NCBI GenBank assembly: GCA_015233285.1
Contig: JADFYA010000212.1
Coordinates: 1-6,629 of the forward strand
From: Deltaproteobacteria bacterium
Lineage (GTDB): Bacteria; Desulfobacterota; JADFXK01
Length of the DNA: 6,629 nt
Reading direction: 5' to 3'
The notes under the pieces were generated by a model, which was not told the DNA's origin, did not search any database, and saw only the letters and a program-made list of their open reading frames with translations. Made by a program: the position numbers and the translations under genes. This document shows, piece after piece, positions 1 through 6,237 of the stretch (positions are counted from its first letter, which is position 1; each line of letters begins with the position of its first letter).

Positions 1-17
1 TTTCGCTCGAAATGACA
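1..17 (-). repeat. Left arm of the same palindromic repeat, cut by the window edge
   Basis: Read on the minus strand this is TGTCATTTCGAGCGAAA, which matches the right arm (80-96) at 14 of 17 bases. The two arms face each other across a 62-base spacer. The outer part of this arm, expected to resemble GAGGAATCT on the minus strand, lies outside the window. Confidence 0.55.
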
Positions 18-54
18 GCGACGTGGACCATCTGGAATCACGATGTAAATTTGA

Positions 55-67
55 CACTCCGAGCGAA
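55..67 (+). repeat. Degenerate internal copy of the repeat core
   Basis: CACTCCGAGCGAA matches CATTCCGAACGAA (83-95) at 11 of 13 bases, in direct orientation and 28 bases upstream. It may be a decayed extra copy within the element's spacer. At this length chance similarity is possible. Confidence 0.35.
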
Positions 68-79
68 CGCTTTCCATTT

Positions 80-108
80 TGTCATTCCGAACGAAGGTGA
101 GGAATCTT
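80..108 (+). repeat. Right arm of a dispersed palindromic repeat (TGTCATTCCGA...GAGGAATCT type)
   Basis: The sequence TGTCATTCCGAACGAAG followed by GTGAGGAATCTT closely matches a short intergenic repeat that I recall as occurring in many copies in deltaproteobacterial and other environmental genomes (consensus near TGTCATTCCGAGCGAAGCGAGGAATCT). Its first 17 bases pair with the left arm at 1-17 in inverted orientation (14 of 17 matching). It is non-coding and lies beyond the wecC hairpin. It may be a small non-autonomous mobile element or a REP-like sequence; copy number cannot be judged from this window. Confidence 0.6.
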
Positions 109-129
109 AATTACATCCGAAGATGGTCA

Positions 130-157
130 GGCCGTGCTTTAACTCAACAGCACGGCC
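130..157 (-). terminator. Hairpin after wecC, possible operon terminator without a clear U-tract
   Basis: A perfect 9-bp stem, GGCCGTGCT (130-138) pairing with AGCACGGCC (149-157), encloses a 10-base loop. It lies 15 bases past the wecC stop, a usual terminator position. On the transcribed strand the stem is followed by TGACCATCTTCGG, which has no run of T, so it is not a classical intrinsic terminator. It may act with Rho, stabilise the 3' end of the mRNA, or terminate weakly. Confidence 0.5.
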
Positions 158-171
158 CTCTTGGCCGAGGA

Positions 172-1443
172 TCACCGCCACATCCCCTGGGTGTCGATGA
201 CGACCTTGTCTTTCAGCGTGTCGGGGCTGATAGTCCGAAATGCCCGATGATTGACCAGCAGGACGATCAGATCGGCTGCCTCCACGGCCGGAGCCAGGGG
301 CGTCAATTCCAGATTCAAACCGGCCAGCGATTCAGGCAGGGCTTTAAGATGCGGTTCCACCACCAACAACCGGCCGAGGCCGTCTTGAGCCAGGGTCCGG
401 ACAATCTTCACGGCCGGGCTTTCCCGGAGATCATCGATATTGGCTTTATAGGACAACCCCAGACAGGCGATCACCGGCGATTTGAATCGGGACGCTTTCT
501 CCTTAATCTTGGCGATGACATGCAGAGGCTTGTCCTCGTTCACCTCTCGGGCGGCGCGAATCAACCTGGCCTGGTCCGGCATGGAATCCACGATGAACCA
601 GGGATCCACCGCGATGCAATGCCCCCCGACACCCGGACCGGGCCGATGGATATTAACCCTGGGATGCCGGTTGGCCAGGTCGATCAAGGTCCAGGGGTCA
701 ATGTCCAGCCGCTCGCAAATAATGGACAACTCGTTGGCAAAGGCGATGTTCACATCCCGGAAGGAATTCTCGGCCAACTTGCACAGCTCCGCGGTGCGGG
801 AATCCGTGGCCAGGACCTCGCCGGCCACAAATGTATTGTAAAAGTCACCGGCTCTAATGGCCGACAGGGTATCGAGACCACCGATAATGCGGTCATTGGT
901 GACCAGTTCTTGCAGTATCTTGCCGGGTAAAACCCGTTCCGGGCAATGGGCCAGATAAATCTGCTCCCTGGGCGGGAGGCTCGACTGCTCCATCCGGCGG
1001 GAAGGGATAATCAAATCCGGACGCAGGTCGGTCAGCCACCGGGCCATCTTTTCGGTCGTCCCGACCGGGCTGGTTGATTCCAGGATTAGTAAGTTGCCGT
1101 CACAGAGATGGGGGGCAATGGACGTGGTCGCCGCCCTGATGTAGGACAAATCAGCCTGGTGATTATCCTTAAAAGGCGTGGGTACGGCCACGATGAACAC
1201 ATCGGCCGGGCCGGGTTGAGTAGCCGCCTTCAGTTGCCCGCTGCCCACGGCAGACCGGACAAGGACATCCAGTTCCGGTTCGTACAAATGGATGGACCCG
1301 CGATTGATCGTCTCAACAGTCTGGGGGTTAATATCCACGCCGAGCACATCATAGTTCTTGGTGGCCAGCAGACTGGCCGTGGGCAGGCCGATGTAGCCAA
1401 GTCCCACCACACAAATCTTATTAAACAACGGAGTCAAGGTCAA
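172..1443 (-). CDS. wecC: UDP-N-acetyl-D-mannosamine dehydrogenase
   Basis: Oxidises UDP-ManNAc to UDP-ManNAcA with two NAD+, the step after WecB. Its 423 residues match E. coli WecC in length (about 420). Seen in order: Rossmann motif VVGLGYIGLPTA (12-23), VDINP (36-40), AVPTPF (86-91), ESTSPVGTTEKMA (122-134), CPERVLPG (167-174), TAELCKLAENSFRDVNIAFANE (218-239, Lys222 and Asn226), the catalytic-cysteine motif PGPGVGGHCIAVDPW (268-282, Cys276), LGLSYKANIDDLRESPA (328-344) and the family-typical C-terminus IDTQGMWR. The ANRHPRVN segment and the 'GGHCIAVDPWFIV' wording are of the WecC type rather than UDP-glucose dehydrogenase. The start is TTG at 1443 or, with better Shine-Dalgarno spacing, TTG at 1437; it lies inside the end of wecB, so translation is probably coupled. 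The gene ends with TGA 15 bases before a hairpin. No later pathway gene (ManNAcA transferase or flippase) is in the window. Confidence 0.95.
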   Translation of the reverse strand: MTLTPLFNKICVVGLGYIGLPTASLLATKNYDVLGVDINPQTVETINRGSIHLYEPELDVLVRSAVGSGQLKAATQPGPADVFIVAVPTPFKDNHQADLSYIRAATTSIAPHLCDGNLLILESTSPVGTTEKMARWLTDLRPDLIIPSRRMEQSSLPPREQIYLAHCPERVLPGKILQELVTNDRIIGGLDTLSAIRAGDFYNTFVAGEVLATDSRTAELCKLAENSFRDVNIAFANELSIICERLDIDPWTLIDLANRHPRVNIHRPGPGVGGHCIAVDPWFIVDSMPDQARLIRAAREVNEDKPLHVIAKIKEKASRFKSPVIACLGLSYKANIDDLRESPAVKIVRTLAQDGLGRLLVVEPHLKALPESLAGLNLELTPLAPAVEAADLIVLLVNHRAFRTISPDTLKDKVVIDTQGMWR

Positions 1444-2608
1444 CCTCGTGGGCCGGCGTTCGGTCCGGGAATGAACTCATGATAGCGCTGATCCGCTCGG
1501 CTGCCCGGCCATCACCATAGGGATTATGAGACCGGGCCATCTGCTGGTAAACGGACGGGTCATCGAGTAGTTCAACGGCGGCAGCGACGATTCGGGCCGC
1601 ATGGGCGCCGACCAGTTTGACCGTTCCAGTGGCCACGGCTTCAGGCCGTTCCGTGACATCCCGCATGACCAGGACAGGCTTGCCCAGCGAGGGGGCCTCT
1701 TCCTGGATCCCGCCGGAATCGGTAATGATCATGTGGCAGCGGTCCATTAAATAGACAAAGGGCACATAGTCCAGAGGATCAAGCAAATGGATGCTCGGAT
1801 TCCGGCCCAGGAGACGATTGACCGGCTCTCGGACATGGGGATTAAGGTGGACGGGGTAGACGAGCTGGACATCCGGCCGCCGGCTCAATTGGGTCAGGGC
1901 CAGACAGATCTGCTCAAAACCAGGGCCAAAGCTCTCCCGCCGATGACCTGTGACCAGAATCATCTTCCGCCGGGGATCCAGCCAGGAGAATTGCCGGTCT
2001 AAGGCCGCCTTGAGCGGGACGTCGTCCCGGAGGCGTTGGACCACCTCCAGCAGGGTATCGATGACCGTATTCCCGGTCACGTGAATGGTGTTTTCCGGGA
2101 TATTTTCGTGCACCAGGGCCTGCTTGGCCCGCGGCGTGGGGGCAAAATGGAGTGACGCCAAACAGGAGGCCACCCGGCGGTTCATTTCTTCCGGATACGG
2201 CATATGGATATTTCCGGTCCGCAGGCCCGCCTCCACATGGGCCACCGCGACCTTCTCATAAAAAGCGGCCAGACAGGTGGCCAGCACGGTGGTCGTATCC
2301 CCCTGGACAATGACCCAGTCGGGCCGGCTGTCCCGGAGGACCTGCCGCATCCCTGAGAGAACGGCCACGGTGACATCCGTGAGATCCTGACCGGGACGCA
2401 TGACATCCAGGTCAACGTCGGGAATGATGTCGAACAGAGTCAGGAAAGGGTCCAACATTTCCCGGTGCTGGGCGGTGACGCAGACGCTGGTCTCGAATTC
2501 TTGGCGGCATCTCATGGCCTTGATCACCGGGGCCAGCTTAATCGCCTCCGGACGTGTGCCCAAGACCACCTGAATTCGGCGACGGCCGGGAGGACCGGGC
2601 CGGGACAT
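1421..2608 (-). CDS. wecB: UDP-N-acetylglucosamine 2-epimerase (non-hydrolysing)
   Basis: Interconverts UDP-GlcNAc and UDP-ManNAc in the cytoplasm, the first step to ManNAc-type sugars of surface polysaccharides (enterobacterial common antigen in E. coli, various O-antigens and capsules elsewhere). The 395 residues cover the full family length (E. coli WecB about 376), with roughly ten extra basic and proline-rich residues at the N-terminus. Hallmarks: GTRPEAIKLAP (17-27), VCVTAQHREMLD (42-53), QGDTTT (102-107, Asp104), HVEAGLRTG (124-132, Glu126), PYPEEMNR (137-144), GNTVID (179-184), VTGHRRESFG (219-228, His222), VYPVHLNP (250-257) and TDSGGIQEEAPSLGKPV (296-312). These correspond to the known active-site Asp, Glu and His residues of WecB. 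The match to the E. coli sequence as I recall it is close throughout, which argues against the hydrolysing NeuC-type enzymes. It overlaps wecC by 23 bases and the kinase stop by one. Confidence 0.95.
   Translation of the reverse strand: MSRPGPPGRRRIQVVLGTRPEAIKLAPVIKAMRCRQEFETSVCVTAQHREMLDPFLTLFDIIPDVDLDVMRPGQDLTDVTVAVLSGMRQVLRDSRPDWVIVQGDTTTVLATCLAAFYEKVAVAHVEAGLRTGNIHMPYPEEMNRRVASCLASLHFAPTPRAKQALVHENIPENTIHVTGNTVIDTLLEVVQRLRDDVPLKAALDRQFSWLDPRRKMILVTGHRRESFGPGFEQICLALTQLSRRPDVQLVYPVHLNPHVREPVNRLLGRNPSIHLLDPLDYVPFVYLMDRCHMIITDSGGIQEEAPSLGKPVLVMRDVTERPEAVATGTVKLVGAHAARIVAAAVELLDDPSVYQQMARSHNPYGDGRAAERISAIMSSFPDRTPAHEVDLDSVV
1444..1447 (-). promoter_or_regulatory. Shine-Dalgarno element bearing on the wecC start
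   Basis: The coding strand reads ACGAGGTTGACCTTGACT. GAGG touches the upstream TTG (1443-1441) but lies six bases before the second in-frame TTG (1437-1435). The spacing favours the second TTG, which would shorten WecC by two residues. No ATG or GTG lies between the end of wecB and the conserved GLGYIG motif in a position that would keep the fold complete. Confidence 0.45.
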
Positions 2609-4836
2609 TATTTCTCCTCCAAGACCTGATAAATGGCCTTGGCCAACTTGCCTGCGGCATAGGGCTTCATGACGAACTCGCGAATCCCGGCCTCCTTAGC
2701 CTGTTTCCCATCGATCAGATCACTATATCCAGTGCAAAGGATAATCGGAATATTCGGGCGGATGGTCATAAGTTCTTGGGCCAGTTGGCGGCCGGTCAGA
2801 CGCGGCATGGTCATATCGGTAATGACCAGATCAAATCGGTCCGGTTGGGCCCGGAATGTCTCCAAGGCTTCGGTGCTGCTGGATTTTCCAACGACCTCGT
2901 AACCCAGACCTTCGAGCACCTGCTGCCCTAACTCAACCAAAAGCTCTTCATCGTCAACAAACAGGATACGCGCACTCCCGCCGGCCGGCTTTGGCGCGAC
3001 CTCGACTTCCAGTACCGCCTCGCAATCAATTTCCGGGAACAGGACGTTAAATGTGGTCCCCTTTTCCGGGTCGCTGGCCACATTGACTGTTCCACCATGG
3101 CTTTTGACGATGCCGTGGACCACGGCCAACCCCATCCCGGTGCCTTTACCGGGCGCTTTGGTGGTATAGAAGGGGTCGAAAATGCGCTCCATGGCCTGAC
3201 GGTCCATGCCATGTCCCGTATCGCTTACCGTAAGTTGTAGATATCGGCCCTCTTTCAAATCAGGAGAGGCCTCGGTCTCGTGGTCGTTGACAATTGTTTC
3301 GACCAGACTGACTTCAAGGATACCGCCCCGGTCGCGCATGGCATCGGCCGCGTTGGTGCAAAGATTCATCAACACCTGATGGATTTGGGTGGGATCAGCC
3401 AGGACCACTCCCCCTTTGTCTGAGATGACGGTATGTTGATAAACATCAATGGTGGTCGGCAGTGAAGCCCGCAGCAGCTTAAGAGCTTCCTTAACAATGG
3501 GAGCCACTTCGACCGGTTGCCGCTCCTGCTCGCTTCGGCGGCTGAAAGCCAGTATCTGCCGGACCAGCTCGGTGGCCCGGTGACCGGCCTTGAGCACGTG
3601 ATCCAGATCCCGCCGGACCAGGCTCTCCGGAGGGGTGCCCTGGAAGGCCATCTCGGTGTAGCCTATGATGGCGGTCAAAATATTGTTGAAATCGTGGGCG
3701 ATGCCCCCGGCCAGGGTGCCGATGGCTTCCATCTTCTGGGCCTGGCGAAGTTGCCTTTCCAACCTGACTTCATGGGTGACGTCCCGGTTGACGGATATGA
3801 AGTTGGTCACCCCGCCCGATCCGTCGCGAATGGGCGAAATCGTCGTTTCAAACTCGCACAGGGCGTCGTCTTTCGTCCGGTTAATGATGCGGCCGGTCCA
3901 GATGTCACCCCGGAGGATGGTCTGCCACATCTCCTTAAAAAAAGCAGCGTCATGGGCGTCACTTTTCAGGACTCGGAGGTTTTGGCCGATAAGCTCTCCC
4001 CGGCTATATCCACAGACATGGGCAAAAGCCGGATTACTGTATTCGATAGTCCCTTTGCGATCGGTAATGACAATACCTTCCCCAGCTTGCTCAATGGCCG
4101 TGGCCAACCGTACTCGTTCTTCCTCAGCCCGCCGGCGTTCGGTGATATCCCGGCAGGTAAAATCAACGTGGGACGACCTCCCATATTCGAGAAATTCGGC
4201 TTTGACCTGAACCAAGGCCCGAATTTCTTGTCCATCCTGCCTTAAAAGAAGGCACTCCGCCTCTTCATTTTTTTCGATGGAGGCCACTCCCTGATTCAAT
4301 AATTTTTTCAGGCACCTTGGGCTCAGAATGGTGGAGATGGGCCGGCCGATGAGCGTGTTCTTTTCATATCCCAACGTTCGCGCCATGGTATTGTTACATA
4401 TGATGATGGTTCCGCGTTCATCAATACTAAAGAGCATGGCAAAGGCTTCATCATACAGCGCCCGGTATTTATCCTCAGACACCCGCAACTGCTCTTTAAC
4501 TTTGCTCAGTTCCTTGAAACGCAGCACGGCTTCGTTATAGAGGGCGGCCAATACTTTCTCAGGCAGGTCGGCCTCCACCGGAGAAGGGTTGCTGACCGCC
4601 GTAGCCAGGGTCGCTTCAAGTAAAAACTCCTGAGAGTCGATGACCTTCTCATCGGCCAGGGTCACTTCGCCGCTCTCGAGGATACTGAAATGGGTGTTGA
4701 TCACCCCGGAGGCCGTAATCCCTTTTTCTGCACATTTTTTGCCCAAGGCATAAGCCTTGAACAGATGTGATTCCCCTGGGTGTTCAAGGTGGGCAGCCAG
4801 CAGTCCGGCATACTCCCGCCGCAGCTCCTCCATCAT
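2608..4836 (-). CDS. Cytoplasmic hybrid histidine kinase with RsbU-like N-terminal domain, two PAS domains and a receiver
   Basis: A 742-residue protein without membrane segments. Residues ~3-85 are helical and resemble the RsbT-binding domain of RsbU: the spacing of REYAGLLAAHL, the LFKAYALGKKCAEKGI stretch, ITASGVINTHFSIL and QEFLLEATL follows that family. A short linker helix (~93-122) leads to PAS 1 (~118-235) and PAS 2 (~240-358, ending in a PAC motif, SVNRDVT). HisKA follows with AGGIAHDFNN (phospho-acceptor His381), then the HATPase: N box NLCTNAADAM (491-500), DTGHGM (539-544), FDPFYTTK (553-560), GTGMGL (565-570). The receiver (~622-740) has Asp628/Asp629, phospho-acceptor Asp674 in VITDMTMP, Thr702 and Lys724. 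All catalytic residues are intact. Coupling to rsbST suggests that free RsbT is its input; PAS domains may sense a second signal. Phosphate could pass on to an HPt protein or regulator not encoded here, or the receiver may act on its own kinase. The RsbU-like assignment rests on recalled family pattern, not on a search. Confidence 0.9.
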   Translation of the reverse strand: MMEELRREYAGLLAAHLEHPGESHLFKAYALGKKCAEKGITASGVINTHFSILESGEVTLADEKVIDSQEFLLEATLATAVSNPSPVEADLPEKVLAALYNEAVLRFKELSKVKEQLRVSEDKYRALYDEAFAMLFSIDERGTIIICNNTMARTLGYEKNTLIGRPISTILSPRCLKKLLNQGVASIEKNEEAECLLLRQDGQEIRALVQVKAEFLEYGRSSHVDFTCRDITERRRAEEERVRLATAIEQAGEGIVITDRKGTIEYSNPAFAHVCGYSRGELIGQNLRVLKSDAHDAAFFKEMWQTILRGDIWTGRIINRTKDDALCEFETTISPIRDGSGGVTNFISVNRDVTHEVRLERQLRQAQKMEAIGTLAGGIAHDFNNILTAIIGYTEMAFQGTPPESLVRRDLDHVLKAGHRATELVRQILAFSRRSEQERQPVEVAPIVKEALKLLRASLPTTIDVYQHTVISDKGGVVLADPTQIHQVLMNLCTNAADAMRDRGGILEVSLVETIVNDHETEASPDLKEGRYLQLTVSDTGHGMDRQAMERIFDPFYTTKAPGKGTGMGLAVVHGIVKSHGGTVNVASDPEKGTTFNVLFPEIDCEAVLEVEVAPKPAGGSARILFVDDEELLVELGQQVLEGLGYEVVGKSSSTEALETFRAQPDRFDLVITDMTMPRLTGRQLAQELMTIRPNIPIILCTGYSDLIDGKQAKEAGIREFVMKPYAAGKLAKAIYQVLEEK
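2614..2620 (-). promoter_or_regulatory. Strong Shine-Dalgarno sequence of wecB
   Basis: GGAGGAG lies inside the last codons of the histidine kinase gene, five bases (AAATA) before the wecB ATG. The kinase stop and wecB start share a base (TAATG). The site is near-consensus and confirms the ATG at 2608-2606 as the start, and it could give wecB higher translation than the signalling genes. Confidence 0.8.
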
Positions 4837-5834
4837 GCCTCCCTGGCCACAACAATGGTGGTATCGTCTTTGTCCTTGCCAAACCTGCGGACTATGGCTT
4901 CAGCGGCTTCCTGGGGCTTCATCTTCGTCAGCTCCGGTTCTTCCGAGTCAAACCTATCGGAAACGCCGTCGGAGTACATAAAGATGGTGTCCCCTTTACT
5001 ATAGAGAAATTCCTGGACTATCAGTTTCCTCAGATTGTGCCCCACAATCCCGGCCACAGAAAAGGGTTTGATTAGATTCTTCCCAATAACTTTCATCCCA
5101 ATGTTGCCCACACCCGCAGTGGTCAATTGTGAGGCTTCAAAATCCACCCTGGCCAGGGCCATGACCACGCCCCTGGTGCCGCGTAGAGCTTCATGGCACT
5201 TCTCGATGATCAGGCCGATATCATTGGTATAATTTTTCTGTACGTAATCCGCGGCTTCCTGGGCCACCACATAGGCTTTCTCGCCGTGGCCCAAACCGTC
5301 AATTACCGCGATCAAAGCTGTTTGGTCAAACTCCTTAATCACATAGGCGTCACCGTTAAGCTCTGATCCGAGAGCTGGAATCGATATCACCCCGTATTTC
5401 ATCACCCCGGCTTGGGGCACACTGTATTCTTGTTTGGGCCGGAGAAGATGCTCTGGTTTTACCTTCCATTTCCTGGCGATGATTCTGGCCCCCCGGCCTT
5501 GTCCGGAAATAATTTCCACCTGATCCATCACCCGCTTTACCCCGGCCAGGCCGATTCCAAGACCTTTGGCGCTCTTTCCGGATTTTATGGCCCATTCTAA
5601 CTCAGCTATCCCTCTGCCCAAATCTTCACTGATGATTTCCAGGCCGTCCAAAATCTCATCGATGCTGATGGTCCCACTGACCGCATGTTTGATGATATTT
5701 GTAGCCAATTCGGAGATGGCGATTTCGACCAGAGCGCATTCCGACGCGTCGAAGCCCACGTCTTTAGCCGTCTGTCTCCCGGCCCGTTTCGCCTTAAAGA
5801 CATCGATGTCCGAGCTAATCGGGATTATAACCAT
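4833..5834 (-). CDS. RsbT-like kinase domain fused to an RsbX/SpoIIE-type PP2C phosphatase
   Basis: A 333-residue cytoplasmic protein with two domains. Residues ~5-125 form a second RsbT-like GHKL domain: N box SELATNIIKHA (41-51, Asn46), G1 box EDLGRGI (70-76), G2 box GLGIGLAG (91-98), and a C-terminal ARIIARKW resembling the ARKW end of the RsbT encoded just upstream. Residues ~145-333 form a SpoIIE/RsbX PP2C domain: NGD (160-162), DGLGHG (179-184), GVGN (241-244), SDGVSD (288-293) and DDTTIVV (323-329), so the metal-binding aspartates are all in place. RsbX in Bacillus removes phosphate from RsbS and RsbR and resets the stressosome; this protein probably does the same. Whether its kinase half phosphorylates, or only binds STAS partners and positions the phosphatase, cannot be read from sequence. 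The first half most likely arose by duplication of rsbT. Its start overlaps rsbT by 10 bases, and its stop overlaps the histidine kinase gene (ATGA). Confidence 0.88.
   Translation of the reverse strand: MVIIPISSDIDVFKAKRAGRQTAKDVGFDASECALVEIAISELATNIIKHAVSGTISIDEILDGLEIISEDLGRGIAELEWAIKSGKSAKGLGIGLAGVKRVMDQVEIISGQGRGARIIARKWKVKPEHLLRPKQEYSVPQAGVMKYGVISIPALGSELNGDAYVIKEFDQTALIAVIDGLGHGEKAYVVAQEAADYVQKNYTNDIGLIIEKCHEALRGTRGVVMALARVDFEASQLTTAGVGNIGMKVIGKNLIKPFSVAGIVGHNLRKLIVQEFLYSKGDTIFMYSDGVSDRFDSEEPELTKMKPQEAAEAIVRRFGKDKDDTTIVVAREA
4838..4843 (-). promoter_or_regulatory. Shine-Dalgarno sequence deciding the histidine kinase start
   Basis: The coding strand reads GGGAGGCATGATGGAG. The GGGAGG core lies 1 base before the first ATG (4836-4834) and 4 bases before the second ATG (4833-4831). 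The second ATG has the more workable spacing, so the protein may start at 4833 and be one residue shorter. Either choice keeps tight coupling to the stop of the phosphatase gene. Confidence 0.55.
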
Positions 5835-6211
5835 TTTCTCGCCGTGATCCTGGTCCCTTTCCCCTTCTCCGACAACACCTCCAGCTCATCCATCAGCTTC
5901 TTGGCTCCGGGAAGCCCCATGCCCAGTCCCCGGCTGGTGGAGTAGCCCGGCTTCAACGCCAGTTCGATGTCGGCTATCCCCGGCCCTCTGTCTTCACAAA
6001 TAATCTCCAAACCCTTCCTGTTTATACTCTCGATGATGGATATCTGCAGCAAGCCCTCGACGGCATACTTGATGATGTTCCTGGTCAACTCGGAGATGAC
6101 GGTGGCAATCTTAGTCTGGTCCACGATGCCGAAGCCGATCTCCTTGGCCATTTCCTTGGCTAAAGAACGAGAAGCGACAATATCCTCCACTGTCTTAATC
6201 TCTATTTGCAT
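5825..6211 (-). CDS. rsbT: RsbT-type serine/threonine kinase (stressosome switch kinase)
   Basis: A 128-residue GHKL-fold kinase, near the length of B. subtilis RsbT. In that system RsbT phosphorylates RsbS and RsbR, leaves the stressosome, and activates a partner by binding its RsbU-type N-terminal domain. Visible ATP-site motifs: N box SELTRNIIKYA (40-50, with Glu41 and Asn45), G1 box EDRGPGI (73-79, Asp74), G2 box GLGMGLPG (95-102) and the closing GKGTRI (117-122). EDRGPGI and the G2 form GLGMGLPGAKKLMDE are typical of RsbT rather than RsbW/SpoIIAB, which are longer and differ around the G boxes. The gene lies directly behind rsbS. Its stop overlaps the start of the kinase-phosphatase fusion gene by 10 bases, implying coupled translation. 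All expected catalytic residues are present, so I expect an active kinase. Confidence 0.92.
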   Translation of the reverse strand: MQIEIKTVEDIVASRSLAKEMAKEIGFGIVDQTKIATVISELTRNIIKYAVEGLLQISIIESINRKGLEIICEDRGPGIADIELALKPGYSTSRGLGMGLPGAKKLMDELEVLSEKGKGTRITARKWL

Positions 6212-6222
6212 TCCTATATCCT
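6212..6222 (-). promoter_or_regulatory. Ribosome binding site of rsbT
   Basis: On the coding strand the sequence AGGATATAGGA precedes the rsbT ATG (6211-6209). The distal AGGA (6222-6219) lies 7 bases from the ATG, a normal Shine-Dalgarno distance; the proximal AGGA abuts the start and is less likely to be used. The whole gap between rsbS and rsbT is only 26 bases, so there is no clear room for a separate promoter. Confidence 0.5.
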
Positions 6223-6237
6223 AATCAGAATATCATG

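Noticed and set aside
1..171. CRISPR array or attachment site in the left non-coding stretch
   Set aside because: The repeats are few, imperfect, inverted and unevenly spaced, and no tRNA or integrase is nearby.
79..930. 283-codon open frame on the plus strand opposite wecC
   Set aside because: It runs antisense to a full-length gene with every WecC motif, begins inside the non-coding repeat, and its translation is rich in Gly, Gln, Arg and Pro without any recognisable domain. It is a by-product of GC-rich codon use.
3517..4245. 242-codon open frame on the plus strand opposite the histidine kinase
   Set aside because: It is antisense to the PAS 2, HisKA and N-terminal HATPase regions, which are intact and conserved. 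No Shine-Dalgarno or family pattern was seen.
2608..4836. Calling the large kinase an RsbU phosphatase because of its N-terminal domain and location
   Set aside because: There are no PP2C motifs in it; the C-terminal two thirds is a HisKA/HATPase/receiver protein with intact His381 and Asp674.
5825..5834. Possible single gene split by a frameshift between rsbT and the kinase-phosphatase gene
   Set aside because: Each of the two kinase domains is complete with its own N, G1 and G2 boxes, so the overlap joins two whole genes and does not mark a broken one.
5685..5945. Plus-strand frame spanning the rsbT/fusion-gene junction
   Set aside because: Both minus-strand genes here have complete ATP-site motifs and a clean 10-base overlap; the plus-strand frame has no family resemblance.
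6212..6237. Internal promoter in the rsbS-rsbT gap
   Set aside because: The gap is only 26 bases and is occupied by ribosome-binding sequence; no -35/-10 pair with proper spacing is evident.
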